Counted from the first letter of the stretch, positions 33,486-43,012 are shown. The stretch is 64,000 bases of DNA from DASPNM01 sp035626515 (GCA_035626515.1 DASPNM010000035.1:124001-188000), one strand, 5' to 3'. Numbers and translations are program-made. Notes: generated by a model not told the origin, from the letters alone.

Positions 33486-33549
33486 TAGCTTTGTTTAATT
33501 CGGCCACGAGTAGTGGACATTCCCTCGTGCCGGACTAAGTGCTCCCTAC

Positions 33550-33557
33550 TATCTTTG
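33550..33557 (+). promoter_or_regulatory. TAnnTTTG -7 element for pheT
   Basis: TATCTTTG, an exact consensus match, ends 4 nt before the pheT ATG, as at gatC. Confidence 0.6.
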
Positions 33558-33561
33558 CTTC

Positions 33562-35988
33562 ATGACCATTTCGTACAAATGGCTGTCTGAATATCTCCCT
33601 TTTACGGTCGAACCCGAAAAGCTCAGCCGCATCCTTACAGGCCTGGGCCTCGAGGTGGAATCATTCTCAAAATACGAAGAAGCAAAGGGCGGCCTCAAGG
33701 GCCTGCTCATCGGTGAAGTGCTCAGTGTGCGCAGGCATCCGAATGCGGATAAGCTCACGCTGACGGAGGTCCGGGTAGGCAACGGTGATCCGTTACGGAT
33801 CGTTTGCGGAGCACCCAATGTAGCTGTTGGCCAAAAAGTGGTGGTAGCGCCAGCAGGTGCGACAATTTACCCGGTGAATGGAGATCCACTGACGATGGAG
33901 CGCGCAGTCATTCGCGGCGAAGAAAGCCAGGGGATGATTTGCGCTGAGGATGAAATTGGCCTTGGCACCTCGCACGAAGGGATCATGGTGCTCGACGCGA
34001 CCGCCACAGTAGGTTCTTCCGCTGCTTCCTATTTCCAGCCGTACGAAGACTGGATCTACGAGATCGGGCTCACGCCGAACCGGATGGATGCAATGAGCCA
34101 CTGGGGTGTTGCACGTGACGTATGTGCCTGGTTCAGCTACCACGAGAAACAGCACGTTTCTCCGCAGCTGCCGTCGGTCACCGGCTTCAAACCCGATAAT
34201 GTTCAGCTTCCCTTCCGGGTCGCTGTTGAAAATCCCGCCGGCTGTCCGCGCTACTCAGGGGTTTCCATCAGCAAACTCCGGATCGGTCCGTCGCCGAAAT
34301 GGCTGCAGCAAAAGCTCAAGGCGATAGGGCTGCGCCCGATTAACAACATTGTTGACATCACCAACTTCATCCAGCATGAAACCGGCCAGCCCCTGCACGC
34401 ATTCGATGCAGATAAGATCTCGGACCGGAGCGTGATCATAAAAAATTTGCCGGGAGGCACGCCATTCACCACTCTCGATCAGAAAGAAAGAAAACTGAGC
34501 CCGGAAGACCTGATGATCTGCGATCCGGGCGGGGGACTTTGCATCGCAGGTGTGTTTGGAGGGATACACAGCGGCGTGACGGGCGAAACCACGAACATTT
34601 TCCTCGAAAGCGCGTGCTTCGATCCGGTAAGCATCCGTAAAACATCTTTTCGCCACGGGCTCCGGACCGACGCGGCAATGCGTTTCGAAAAAGGCACCGA
34701 TATTTCCGCCACCGTTCCGGTACTCAAACGGGCTGCGCTCCTGATACGGGAAATATGTGGCGGCGAAATCAGCTCGGACATCGTTGACGTGTATCCCGAC
34801 CCCGTGCCGCGAACGGAACTTGGAATTAAATACCATTATCTACGCAAACTCAGTGGAAAGATCTATCACCCCGAAACCGTTAAGAATATCCTCGGGAGCC
34901 TGGGTTTCGAGACGGTGAAGGAAACAGTGGACGAGCTTTGGGTTTCGGTGCCGTACGGCAAGCGGGACATCAGTCTGCCTGCTGACATTGTGGAAGAAGT
35001 GCTGCGGGTGGACGGCCTGGATAATATCGAGATCCCCGCGTCGGTTACTATTACGCCCGCTATCGGGGAGCATGATGCAGCAGACATGCTCAGAGAAAAG
35101 ATCTCGAATTACCTCGCAGGCATTGGCTTCTCCGAGATCGTCACCAATTCAATTACCAGTTCCCGTTATTTTGCGGGTGCGGAATCAGAGTCGCTCGTGC
35201 GCATGAAAAACAGCCTGAGCGCCGGATTGGACGTACTTCGGCCATCGCTGTTCGAAACAAGTCTGGAGGTGGTTGCCCACAACATGAATCATCAGAACCG
35301 GGATCTTTTGCTGTTCGAGTTTGGGAAAGCCTACCGCTATGAAGGAAAAGCAAAATATTCGGAGACAGAGACGCTGGCGCTCGTTGTTACGGGCGAGATC
35401 GCACAGGGGTGGCGGCGCAAAAGCGCTCCCGCTGATTTTTATTATTTAAAAGGAGTGGTGCACGCCATCCTTAACCAGCTCGGTGTGCGACCCGACAGCG
35501 TGGAACCAATGAACGTTCCGAAGCTCGTGAACCATGTTGTAGCGCGGCTGAACGGAGAAGTGGTCGCCGGCTTCGGGGAAGTCAATCCCCCGGTGTTAGA
35601 GACTTTCGACATCGGCCAGCCTGTTTTTTTTGGGGGATTGAACTGGGACCTGCTGGTGCGGGCAGCCGGAAAACAGAGCCTTAGCACAAACGAACTTCCC
35701 CGATTCCCGGCGGTGCACCGGGACATCGCGATGATTGTAGCCCGCGACCTGCTGTTCCGCCATGTGGAGGAGGCGGTGAATAACTTAAAGATGCCGCGCC
35801 TGCAGGCTGTGAAACTGTTCGATATTTTTGAAAGCGAAAAGCTGGGCAAAGGAAAAAAGTCGATGGCCCTTAGCTTCACGTTCCAGGATATGGAAAAAAC
35901 GCTGACCGACCGCGAAGTGGACGAAATGATGCAGCGCCTCATGACCACACTGGAAAAAAACGTAAAGGCCGAGATCAGGAAAGGCTAA
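33562..35988 (+). CDS. pheT: Phenylalanyl-tRNA synthetase beta subunit
   Basis: An 808-residue beta chain of the heterotetrameric PheRS. In order: an N-terminal tRNA-binding OB fold (about residues 42-150, IGEVLSVRRHPNADKLTL), the B3/4 editing domain (about 210-385), the B5 domain (about 400-475), the catalytic-like core domain, and the C-terminal ferredoxin-fold anticodon-binding domain (about 715-808, FPAVHRDIAMIV). The alpha subunit pheS is not in the window, so the two are unlinked here. The gene starts a tight run with a ZapB-like protein, zapA and rny. Confidence 0.97.
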   Translation: MTISYKWLSEYLPFTVEPEKLSRILTGLGLEVESFSKYEEAKGGLKGLLIGEVLSVRRHPNADKLTLTEVRVGNGDPLRIVCGAPNVAVGQKVVVAPAGATIYPVNGDPLTMERAVIRGEESQGMICAEDEIGLGTSHEGIMVLDATATVGSSAASYFQPYEDWIYEIGLTPNRMDAMSHWGVARDVCAWFSYHEKQHVSPQLPSVTGFKPDNVQLPFRVAVENPAGCPRYSGVSISKLRIGPSPKWLQQKLKAIGLRPINNIVDITNFIQHETGQPLHAFDADKISDRSVIIKNLPGGTPFTTLDQKERKLSPEDLMICDPGGGLCIAGVFGGIHSGVTGETTNIFLESACFDPVSIRKTSFRHGLRTDAAMRFEKGTDISATVPVLKRAALLIREICGGEISSDIVDVYPDPVPRTELGIKYHYLRKLSGKIYHPETVKNILGSLGFETVKETVDELWVSVPYGKRDISLPADIVEEVLRVDGLDNIEIPASVTITPAIGEHDAADMLREKISNYLAGIGFSEIVTNSITSSRYFAGAESESLVRMKNSLSAGLDVLRPSLFETSLEVVAHNMNHQNRDLLLFEFGKAYRYEGKAKYSETETLALVVTGEIAQGWRRKSAPADFYYLKGVVHAILNQLGVRPDSVEPMNVPKLVNHVVARLNGEVVAGFGEVNPPVLETFDIGQPVFFGGLNWDLLVRAAGKQSLSTNELPRFPAVHRDIAMIVARDLLFRHVEEAVNNLKMPRLQAVKLFDIFESEKLGKGKKSMALSFTFQDMEKTLTDREVDEMMQRLMTTLEKNVKAEIRKG

Positions 35989-35994
35989 AAACAA

Positions 35995-36282
35995 ATGAGC
36001 GACCTCGAAAAAAATCTGCATCGCATACAGGAAAAGCTCCAAATGCTGCTCAAGTCGTACGCTGCGCTGAAAAAAGAGAAACAGGCGCTGCAACAGGAGC
36101 TGGAAGCCGCAAAGCGGGATCAGGCCACTCAGCAGGAGCAGCTTGAGGAATTGCGGAGGCAGGTAACGGTGCTGCGGCTTGTGAGCGGGGAAATGAGCCC
36201 CCCGGAAAAAAAAGAATTCGAAAAGCAGATCAATAGCTACATCCGGGAAATAGACCGCTGCATTGCACTGCTGAGCGAGTAA
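35995..36282 (+). CDS. Coiled-coil protein upstream of zapA (ZapB-like)
   Basis: A 95-residue protein that is almost entirely coiled coil (about residues 3-62: LEKNLHRIQEKLQMLLKSY ... QQEQLEELRRQ). A short C-terminal helical segment follows (KEFEKQINSYIREIDRCIALL). It lies 6 bp after pheT and 13 bp before zapA. Size, structure and position suggest a Z-ring accessory protein comparable to ZapB, which binds ZapA in E. coli. That is inference; there is no diagnostic motif. Confidence 0.75.
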   Translation: MSDLEKNLHRIQEKLQMLLKSYAALKKEKQALQQELEAAKRDQATQQEQLEELRRQVTVLRLVSGEMSPPEKKEFEKQINSYIREIDRCIALLSE

Positions 36283-36295
36283 AACAAAGTAAATT

Positions 36296-36583
36296 ATGAG
36301 TGACCTGATCGTCGTCTCCGCCCTGATTGGCGACCGCAGCTACCGCATCAAGATCGATCCCCGGGATGAGGAAGTGGTTCGCAAAACCATCCGCACCATC
36401 AACGATAAGATCCTCGATTTCCGCACCCAATTCGCGGGAAAGGATATGCAGGACTACATTGCCATGGTTCTCGCTTGGTATGCGACCGAACAAAACGCGG
36501 CTGTGGCGGCAGTCGTGGAGCGTGAAAACGTCGGGGAGCAGCTCAAAAACATCGAAAAAATACTGGATGCCCACCTGGGCTGA
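36296..36583 (+). CDS. zapA: Cell division protein ZapA
   Basis: A 95-residue protein with an N-terminal beta-hairpin segment (VVSALIGDRSYRIKIDPRDEEVVRKT) and a long C-terminal helix that would form the antiparallel coiled coil. Both are typical of ZapA, which cross-links FtsZ filaments at mid-cell. It follows the coiled-coil gene by 13 bp and precedes rny. The link between zapA and a coiled-coil partner supports both assignments. Confidence 0.87.
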   Translation: MSDLIVVSALIGDRSYRIKIDPRDEEVVRKTIRTINDKILDFRTQFAGKDMQDYIAMVLAWYATEQNAAVAAVVERENVGEQLKNIEKILDAHLG

Positions 36584-36620
36584 AAGCAGTGCTTTATTTT
36601 CAGTATTGCGCCCGCTTTAG

Positions 36621-36628
36621 TATCTTAG
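36621..36628 (+). promoter_or_regulatory. Weak -7 element upstream of rny
   Basis: TATCTTAG matches the -7 consensus at 7 of 8 positions. It would give rny a leader of about 90 nt, containing a small hairpin (TCTCAGC facing GCTGGGA, near 36650-36672). Confidence 0.35.
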
Positions 36629-36721
36629 CCCCCTACATATGCTTCTAAAATCTCAGCCCTTTTCAGCTGGGAATCATGAAGGCAAATCCAGGCAACGTGC
36701 AAACACAAAACAGAAACATTC

Positions 36722-38287
36722 ATGGATCCAAATACCACCTTTCTAATAATAGGCGGAGCTGCCCTCCTCATTGGCATCATAGCGGGTAAGCTCATCTTCT
36801 CGAAAAACACGCGCAGGAAAATACAGGAAGCAGAATCCAAAGCTCAAAACATCATCAAGGAAGCCAGCCTGCGGGCGGAAACCATCCGCAAGGAAAAAGA
36901 GCTGGAGGCAAAGGAACGCTTTGTGCAGATGAAGGCGGCTCATGACAAGGAAGTGCTCGAACGCAACCGGAAGATAAACGATACGGAAAACCGGATTCGG
37001 CAAAAGGAGCAGGCGATCAATCAGAAAGAGTCAAACCTTGAGAAGCAGATCAAGGAAAACGAGGCCATTAAGGAGAACCTCAACCGGCAGATCGAGTTGG
37101 TCAACATCAAGCGAAACGAGCTCGAGAAACACCAGGAGGAACACATTCGCCGGCTGGAACGGATCGCGGCGATGTCGGCGGAAGAAGCGCGCGCCCAGCT
37201 TGTCGAAAGCCTGAAGCAGGAGGCTCAGTCGCAGGCCCTCGTTTTACAGCAGGAGATCATCGATGAGGCGAGGCAGAAGGCCAACAAAGAAGCAAGAAAA
37301 ATTATCATACAGACGATTCAACGCACCGCGGCAGAGCAGGCGATTGAAAATTCCATAACGGTATTTAACCTCGAAAGTGACGAGGTGAAAGGCCAGATCA
37401 TCGGTCGCGAGGGCCGGAATATCCGCGCCATCGAAGCCGCGACGGGAGTAGATCTCATCGTAGACGATACGCCGGAAGCTATTATCCTTTCCTCATTTGA
37501 CCCGTTGCGTCGCGAAATCGCCAGGCTCAGCCTGCAACGGCTGGTTGCCGACGGACGGATTCACCCGGCGCGGATCGAGGAGATTGTAGAAAAGACGAAG
37601 CGGCAGATTGAAGAGCAGGTCATGGACATTGGCGAAAGGACGGTTATCGAGCTGGGAATTCATGGCCTCCACAAGGAGCTGGTGCGCATGGTCGGCCGGA
37701 TGCGCTTCCGTTCTTCCTACGGTCAGAATCTGCTCATGCACAGTCGCGAGACCGCCAACCTCTGCGCGATCATGGCATCAGAATTAGGTTTGAATGCCAA
37801 GCTCGCGAAACGCGCCGGGCTGCTGCACGATATCGGTAAGGTGCCGGACGAAGAAACGGAACTCAGCCACGCCCTGCTCGGCGCGAAGCTGGCCGAGAAA
37901 TATGGGGAGAACCCTGCCGTGGTAAACGCCATCGCTGCGCACCACGACGAAGTGGAAATGCAATATGTGATTTCCCCGGTGGTCCAGGCCTGCGATGCAA
38001 TCAGTGGTGCGCGGCCGGGCGCCCGACGCGAAATCATGCAGCAATACATTCAGCGCATCAAGGATCTGGAGAACCTGGCAATGGCATATTCCGGCGTTGA
38101 AAAAGCCTACGCCATCCAGGCGGGACGGGAACTGCGGGTGATCGTGGAAGCCGATAAGGTTTCCGACCAGGAATCGGAGCGCCTTTCGTTTGAGATTGCG
38201 CAGAAGATACAGACCGAAATGACCTTCCCGGGCCAGATCCGGGTCACCGTCATCAGGGAAAAACGCGCGGTAAACGTTGCCCGCTAG
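36722..38287 (+). CDS. rny: Ribonuclease Y
   Basis: A 521-residue membrane-anchored endoribonuclease that starts decay of many mRNAs. An N-terminal transmembrane helix (FLIIGGAALLIGIIAGKL) is followed by a long charged coiled coil (about residues 35-205). A KH RNA-binding domain comes next (GREGRNIRAIE, about 220) and then an HD phosphohydrolase domain with the metal site in LLHDIGKVPDE (about 375). The length and order are standard. It has its own probable promoter after zapA. I see no membrane-scaffold partner nearby. Confidence 0.97.
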   Translation: MDPNTTFLIIGGAALLIGIIAGKLIFSKNTRRKIQEAESKAQNIIKEASLRAETIRKEKELEAKERFVQMKAAHDKEVLERNRKINDTENRIRQKEQAINQKESNLEKQIKENEAIKENLNRQIELVNIKRNELEKHQEEHIRRLERIAAMSAEEARAQLVESLKQEAQSQALVLQQEIIDEARQKANKEARKIIIQTIQRTAAEQAIENSITVFNLESDEVKGQIIGREGRNIRAIEAATGVDLIVDDTPEAIILSSFDPLRREIARLSLQRLVADGRIHPARIEEIVEKTKRQIEEQVMDIGERTVIELGIHGLHKELVRMVGRMRFRSSYGQNLLMHSRETANLCAIMASELGLNAKLAKRAGLLHDIGKVPDEETELSHALLGAKLAEKYGENPAVVNAIAAHHDEVEMQYVISPVVQACDAISGARPGARREIMQQYIQRIKDLENLAMAYSGVEKAYAIQAGRELRVIVEADKVSDQESERLSFEIAQKIQTEMTFPGQIRVTVIREKRAVNVAR

Positions 38288-38344
38288 GGAATTAGCGGCT
38301 CCGAAATTCGTGCTGCGCATTTCGTTTTGTACCGCAAAAAGTCC

Positions 38345-38352
38345 TACCTTTG
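38345..38352 (+). promoter_or_regulatory. TAnnTTTG -7 element for rplS
   Basis: TACCTTTG is an exact consensus match, 20 nt before the rplS ATG. Confidence 0.6.
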
Positions 38353-38372
38353 CCGTCCGCAAATCAGAGGTT

Positions 38373-38750
38373 ATGAACGCTGTCAAATACGTGCACGAAC
38401 AACTCACAGGGGCAAAAAACTTTCCCGCATTCAAGCCGGGTGATAACATCACCGTTAACTATAAGATCGTCGAAGGAAACAAGGAAAGGATCCAGTCCTT
38501 CAAAGGAGATGTCATAAAAAGGCAGGGAACAGGCGAAACAGCCACATTTACTGTTCGCAAGATTTCCGACGGGGTGGGCGTAGAACGCGTGTTTCCGTAC
38601 TTTTCGCCGAACATCGAATCCATCGTGCTCAACAAGACCGGTCATGTCCGCAGAGCGAAGCTCTTTTATCAGCGCAAGCGAAGCGGCAAGAGCGCGCGCA
38701 TCCGGGAAAAGAGAATGGCGACAGAGACCGTCGCAGCAGCGGCAGAATAA
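38373..38750 (+). CDS. rplS: 50S ribosomal protein L19
   Basis: A 125-residue L19, which contacts 16S rRNA across the subunit interface. The core FKPGDNITVNYKIVEGNKERIQSFKG, the ISDGVGVERVFP segment and the RRAKLFYQRKRSGKSARIRE tail are all conserved family parts. The last 12 residues (MATETVAAAAE) are an alanine-rich extension. The ATG at 38373 lies 20 nt after a promoter box; the open frame upstream has no other evidence. It stands alone, not beside rimM/trmD as in many other phyla. Confidence 0.97.
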   Translation: MNAVKYVHEQLTGAKNFPAFKPGDNITVNYKIVEGNKERIQSFKGDVIKRQGTGETATFTVRKISDGVGVERVFPYFSPNIESIVLNKTGHVRRAKLFYQRKRSGKSARIREKRMATETVAAAAE

Positions 38751-38828
38751 ATTGCAAACTTGCCGGAACCTCTGCATGGCGGGGCTTTTTGTTAGCCTGC
38801 GCTCCCGGGTCTTTCCCGACAGTATTAG

Positions 38829-38836
38829 TATCTTTG
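38829..38836 (+). promoter_or_regulatory. TAnnTTTG -7 element for tatA
   Basis: TATCTTTG is an exact consensus match, 18 nt before the tatA ATG. Confidence 0.58.
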
Positions 38837-38854
38837 TAGCCTAATCTGCATATT

Positions 38855-39064
38855 ATGTTACAACCCGTTCTTCTGGGCATGATAGGAACCAACGAGATCA
38901 TCATTATCCTCGTGATCGTCCTGCTGCTGTTTGGCGGCCGCAAGATCCCCGAGCTGATGCGTGGGCTGGGCAGGGGCGTTCGTGAATTCAACGACGCAAA
39001 ACAGAATGTAAAAAGGGAAATTGAAGAAAGCACCGGCGACATCAAAAACTCGGTGAAAGAATAA
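38855..39064 (+). CDS. tatA: Sec-independent translocase TatA
   Basis: A 69-residue protein with one N-terminal transmembrane helix (IIIILVIVLLLFGG), the hinge FGGRKIPELMRGLGRGVREF and a charged amphipathic helix. This is the TatA/E architecture: monomers gather around TatC to move folded, twin-arginine-tagged proteins across the inner membrane. Length favours TatA/E over TatB. tatC is not in this window. gatA starts 31 bp after its stop and may be cotranscribed. Confidence 0.92.
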   Translation: MLQPVLLGMIGTNEIIIILVIVLLLFGGRKIPELMRGLGRGVREFNDAKQNVKREIEESTGDIKNSVKE

Positions 39065-39095
39065 TTGCTGCCCTTTCCATTTCAATAGCCAGGAG

Positions 39096-40532
39096 TTGTT
39101 TTCTTTCTCTTCCATTCACCGCTACCACTCGGAGCTGAGGGAAGGCAGTTTGAGCTGCGTGCAGGCGGTAATGCATTACCTGGACCTCATTCATAATAAT
39201 TCTCATCTCAACGCATTTACAGAAGTTTTTGCCGAAGAAGCGATTCAACAAGCAGAGGCTCTCGATGCCTCACGCGGGGCGGGGGAGCCCATGGGCCGGC
39301 TGCATGGGGTGGTGGTGGGAATCAAGGACGTGATTTGTTATGCAGGTCACCGGGTCACCGCGGGTTCCGGCATGCTGCGAAACTTCACTGCTGTGTATTC
39401 GGCGACCGTTGTCGAAAGATTGCTTGCCGAGGGCGCCATTGTGATCGGAAGCCTGAACTGCGACGAGTTTGCAATGGGTTCAACCAATGAGAACTCCGTG
39501 CACGGTCCTGTGAGGAACGCGTTCGATAACAGCCGGGTTTCAGGGGGCTCTTCCGGAGGCTCCGCCGTTGGCGTGCAGGCCGGATTGTGCATGGTCTCGC
39601 TCGGTTCGGATACCGGTGGATCCGTACGGTTGCCCGCCAGCTACTGCGGTGTCGTAGGCTTTAAGCCCAGCTACGGAAGAGTATCGCGACATGGATTGAT
39701 CGCTTACGCCTCCTCATTCGATCAGGTGGGAATTTTTGCAAAATCGATTCCCGATGTGGCGCGGGTACTCGAAGTGATTGCCGGTCACGATGAATTCGAC
39801 AGCACGGTTTCCAGGCTACCCGTACCGGAATACAACAACGGCGGTGCGAGCAAAAAATTTCGCTTTGCCTGCTTTGCCGATGCCCTCTCCCACCCTGCGC
39901 TCGATAGTGAAATACGGAAAGCAATTGAAAACACGCTCGGGCAACTGCGCGAGCAGGGTCACGCCGTGCAGTTGGTTTCATTTAGCCTGCTTGATTACAT
40001 CGTTCCTGCCTATTATGTGTTGACTACGGCTGAAGCATCGTCGAATTTGGCGCGCTACGACGGCGTACGTTTTGGATACCGCAGCCCTGCGCCGGTTAGT
40101 GAGCTGTCGGAATGGTACAAACACACCCGGTCGGAAGGCTTCGGGCAGGAAGTAAAACGCCGGATCCTCCTGGGCACTTTCGTGCTGAGCACCGGATTTT
40201 ATGATGCATACTTCACGCGCGCCCAGCGGGTGCGCACACTGGTCGCGCAACAGATGAATGAGATATGGAACGAATTTGATTTTGTGCTCATGCCAACGGC
40301 AACCTCAACCGCGCCGCTTCTGGGAGATAAGAATGAAGATCCTGTTACAACGTACCTGAGCGATATCTTTACTGTAGTCGCGAACCTGACAGGCATTCCG
40401 GCCGTTTCACTACCGCTTTATCGCCACAGCAACGACATGCCTTTCGGACTGCAAATAATGGCAAGACAGTTTAATGAGCTATCTTTACTTCGAGTTTCTG
40501 AATTGATGTTCAAGCCCTCATCCGTCCCCTGA
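39096..40532 (+). CDS. gatA: Glutamyl/aspartyl-tRNA amidotransferase subunit A
   Basis: A 478-residue amidase that releases ammonia from glutamine for Glu-tRNA(Gln) and Asp-tRNA(Asn). The Lys-cisSer-Ser triad is K77 (GIKDV), S152 (SGGSSGGS) and S176 (SDTGGS). The start is a TTG at 39096. The frame is open upstream to the tatA stop with no ATG or GTG, and MFSFSSIHRY fits the family start. It lies 31 bp after tatA, so a shared mRNA is likely. gatC is 9 kb upstream in its own unit. Confidence 0.94.
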   Translation: MFSFSSIHRYHSELREGSLSCVQAVMHYLDLIHNNSHLNAFTEVFAEEAIQQAEALDASRGAGEPMGRLHGVVVGIKDVICYAGHRVTAGSGMLRNFTAVYSATVVERLLAEGAIVIGSLNCDEFAMGSTNENSVHGPVRNAFDNSRVSGGSSGGSAVGVQAGLCMVSLGSDTGGSVRLPASYCGVVGFKPSYGRVSRHGLIAYASSFDQVGIFAKSIPDVARVLEVIAGHDEFDSTVSRLPVPEYNNGGASKKFRFACFADALSHPALDSEIRKAIENTLGQLREQGHAVQLVSFSLLDYIVPAYYVLTTAEASSNLARYDGVRFGYRSPAPVSELSEWYKHTRSEGFGQEVKRRILLGTFVLSTGFYDAYFTRAQRVRTLVAQQMNEIWNEFDFVLMPTATSTAPLLGDKNEDPVTTYLSDIFTVVANLTGIPAVSLPLYRHSNDMPFGLQIMARQFNELSLLRVSELMFKPSSVP

Positions 40533-40631
40533 AACTGACGCCCCAGTAGCGGGATTTTAACGAATTGGACGTTTAAGCGAACCGGATTGGCATAATTTCT
40601 GGCAACCCCGGGCGTCCTAAAAAAATCGAGC

Positions 40632-41699
40632 ATGAACATAAGAAGAAAACACAATTTATTTGCCATCATCCTGGTGGCGCTCACTCTTCCCACCCAGGCC
40701 CGGGAACAGCAGGAAACATTAAAAACCCGCTTTGCCGCGGAATCGGATACGACAATCAAGGGAGATTCGCTGGCGCGTCCCATTGTTGACCTGAAGCAGG
40801 GTTTCCGCGATTTATTTCTTGTTAACGCCGAACGCGGTGAAATCAATGTGGGTGAGCTGAATCCAATGGCGGTCAGCTTTGTCCAGGATTATATCCAGAA
40901 ACACGGTAAGACGATGGAAGATATGAAAGACTGGGGCCGTCCTTACTTCGATATGATGGACCAGATCCTCGGGAAATACGGGCTTCCGAAGGAATTGAAA
41001 TATCTCGCCGTGATCGAATCCCACCTGAAAGCGGGATCGCGGTCGTGGGCCGGTGCTGTAGGTCCGTGGCAATTCATGCCCGGCACTGCGCGCCTCTACG
41101 GTTTGAGAGTAGGAAAGCGTTATGATGAGCGAACCGATTACTATAAGAGCACCGTGGCCGCTTCCCGTTACCTGTCCGCGCTTTTTTCGATTTATGGTGA
41201 CTGGCTGCTGGTAGTTGCTGCTTACAACGGCGGACCGGGAAATGTAAATGAAGCGATCCGCAGATCGGGAAGCCGCGATTTCTGGAAGCTGCAGAATTAT
41301 CTGCCCACTGAGTCTAAGAATCACGTAAAAAAATTCATCGCCACGCATTACATCATGGAGGGACAGGGCGGCGTGACTACGGTAACCCGGTCGGAAATGA
41401 ACAAGCTGCTCATTAATCCCGTTGCACCCGGCCAGCTTACCACCGAGGAGATCGCAGACTCGAAGGCGCACAATATATCGCGCGGATTCAGCTCGGTGAT
41501 CATCACCAAGCATATCAACATGGATATCGTAACGTTCAACCGGTACAATCCCGAGTTCGACGCGCAGCTCGGTCTGCACGGCAAATACGAACTGCGCCTC
41601 CCGATCGAGAAGATGAACCTGTTCGTAGCTAAGCGGGAAGTAATCTTTAGCGAGTCGCTGCAGTTCCTGGCCAGCTCACCCGTTTCACCGGGCAAATAA
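40632..41699 (+). CDS. Membrane-bound lytic transglycosylase, MltD-like
   Basis: A 355-residue protein with an N-terminal signal (FAIILVALTLPTQA) and an SLT goose-lysozyme-like domain (about residues 105-240). The catalytic glutamate is E129 (LAVIESHLK), followed by GPWQFMPGTARLYGL and the AAYNGGPGNV motif. It cleaves peptidoglycan glycan strands, leaving 1,6-anhydro ends. The C-terminal ~80 residues look like a single degenerate LysM-type region, where E. coli MltD has two clear repeats. It stands alone between gatA and the convergent pabB. Confidence 0.91.
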   Translation: MNIRRKHNLFAIILVALTLPTQAREQQETLKTRFAAESDTTIKGDSLARPIVDLKQGFRDLFLVNAERGEINVGELNPMAVSFVQDYIQKHGKTMEDMKDWGRPYFDMMDQILGKYGLPKELKYLAVIESHLKAGSRSWAGAVGPWQFMPGTARLYGLRVGKRYDERTDYYKSTVAASRYLSALFSIYGDWLLVVAAYNGGPGNVNEAIRRSGSRDFWKLQNYLPTESKNHVKKFIATHYIMEGQGGVTTVTRSEMNKLLINPVAPGQLTTEEIADSKAHNISRGFSSVIITKHINMDIVTFNRYNPEFDAQLGLHGKYELRLPIEKMNLFVAKREVIFSESLQFLASSPVSPGK

Positions 41700-41717
41700 T
41701 GAATAACCAAGCCTGAA

Positions 41718-42992
41718 CTATTCTTCTCCAAACACTTTTCTGATTGCCTGGGCTTTCAGCATGCATTCTTCCCATTCCAGCTCGGGGTCGCTGTAATGAG
41801 TGATCCCCGAGCCGGCCTGGAAGGAAAGGTAGCCGCTTTTTTCATTGTACATAATGCTCCGGATGACTACATTCAGATCGAAGTCTCCCTGTGGGGATAT
41901 ATAGCCCAGCGCGCCGGAGAAAATGCCCCGTGCGGTCTTTTCATACTCTTCGATGAGCTGCATCACCCGACGTTTCGGCGCGCCGGTCATCGAGCCCATC
42001 GGAAAGCAGGCACTGATGATGTCTCTCATATCAATTCCCTTCCGCACCATACCACTTACCGTGGAAATCATCTGGTGAACCTGCGGAAAAGAATAGATTC
42101 CGTAAAGTTCGTCTACCCGCACACTACCTTCTTCGCACACCCGCGAGAAATCGTTCCGAACCAGGTCCACCACCATTACATTCTCCGCTTGTTCCTTCTG
42201 GCTTTCCCGCAGCCGCTTCTTTCTGACTATGTCTTCCTCGGCTACCGCGCTTCGCTTCGCGGTTCCCTTGACCGGTTGCGACACGATCCGTTCGCCTTCT
42301 TTTTTTAAGAATCGTTCAGGGCTTGCGCAAATCAGCCAGCAGTGCCCGACGCGGTAGAGCGCCGAAAATGGATTTGGGGAAACAGCGCTCAGTTTCCGGT
42401 ATGTTGCCGCCGGATCGATCTGGACATTCTCCGCGAAGAATTCCTGGCAGAAATTGATCTCGTAACAATCGCCGCGGTGAATGTGCTCCTTCAACCGGCG
42501 GATTATCGATAAATATTCCCCGCGGGAAATCCGGGGTTGAAAACGAATTGCAGGTGATTCCGGAAGCATGGAAACACTGGCCTCAATTTCTCTGAAAACC
42601 GCTGATGGATCGGAAGCGCAAATCCGCATGCTGTCTTCACCGATTTCGAGCAGAATCTGCGGCTCGAAAAAAAACAGCTCGGGAAAACCGACGCGATCGG
42701 AACGCTTCGAACTCAGGCTGTGAATCCGGTCCTTGAGTTCATAATTCAAATGCCCGAACAGCCAGGAGCCCTGGCGCTCCCTCAGAAATTGCGACAACCC
42801 CTCCCAACCCTGCGATGCTGCCCCGCGGATTCCGGCAGCCACAAGGCACTCCACCGAATGCGGCTCGTACCGGTAGCTGTGATTGTCCAGAAAACAAAAA
42901 GTGTCGAACCGCTTGAGCCAGTTCAACACTTTTGTTTTTGTTTGCTGCGGGTCAGTAAGTGAAAAGCTGCAGTTAGTTTGGGTTGTGTTCAC
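41718..42992 (-). CDS. pabB: Aminodeoxychorismate synthase component I
   Basis: A 424-residue chorismate-binding enzyme that aminates chorismate on the way to p-aminobenzoate and folate. The motif PVKGT has lysine at residue 242, the nucleophile position that distinguishes PabB (PIKGT) from anthranilate synthase (PIAGT). The downstream DLVRNDFSRV and PMGSMTGAPK segments are standard. The start is a GTG at 42992, with no ATG upstream in frame. It follows the acidic-protein gene by 20 bp on the same strand. The amidotransferase partner PabA is not here. Confidence 0.92.
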   Translation of the reverse strand: MNTTQTNCSFSLTDPQQTKTKVLNWLKRFDTFCFLDNHSYRYEPHSVECLVAAGIRGAASQGWEGLSQFLRERQGSWLFGHLNYELKDRIHSLSSKRSDRVGFPELFFFEPQILLEIGEDSMRICASDPSAVFREIEASVSMLPESPAIRFQPRISRGEYLSIIRRLKEHIHRGDCYEINFCQEFFAENVQIDPAATYRKLSAVSPNPFSALYRVGHCWLICASPERFLKKEGERIVSQPVKGTAKRSAVAEEDIVRKKRLRESQKEQAENVMVVDLVRNDFSRVCEEGSVRVDELYGIYSFPQVHQMISTVSGMVRKGIDMRDIISACFPMGSMTGAPKRRVMQLIEEYEKTARGIFSGALGYISPQGDFDLNVVIRSIMYNEKSGYLSFQAGSGITHYSDPELEWEECMLKAQAIRKVFGEE

Positions 42993-43012
42993 TTAGCGAA
43001 CCGTATGCTCTG

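Noticed and set aside
33265..33507. 80-codon minus-strand frame before fabI
   Set aside because: It overlaps the two-helix membrane protein in another frame and has no hydrophobic or domain pattern of its own.
36584..36721. 6S RNA gene between zapA and rny, by analogy with the zapA-ssrS neighbourhood of E. coli
   Set aside because: The spacer is only 138 nt, its ends do not pair over length, and there is no central bubble structure. A leader for rny is the simpler reading.
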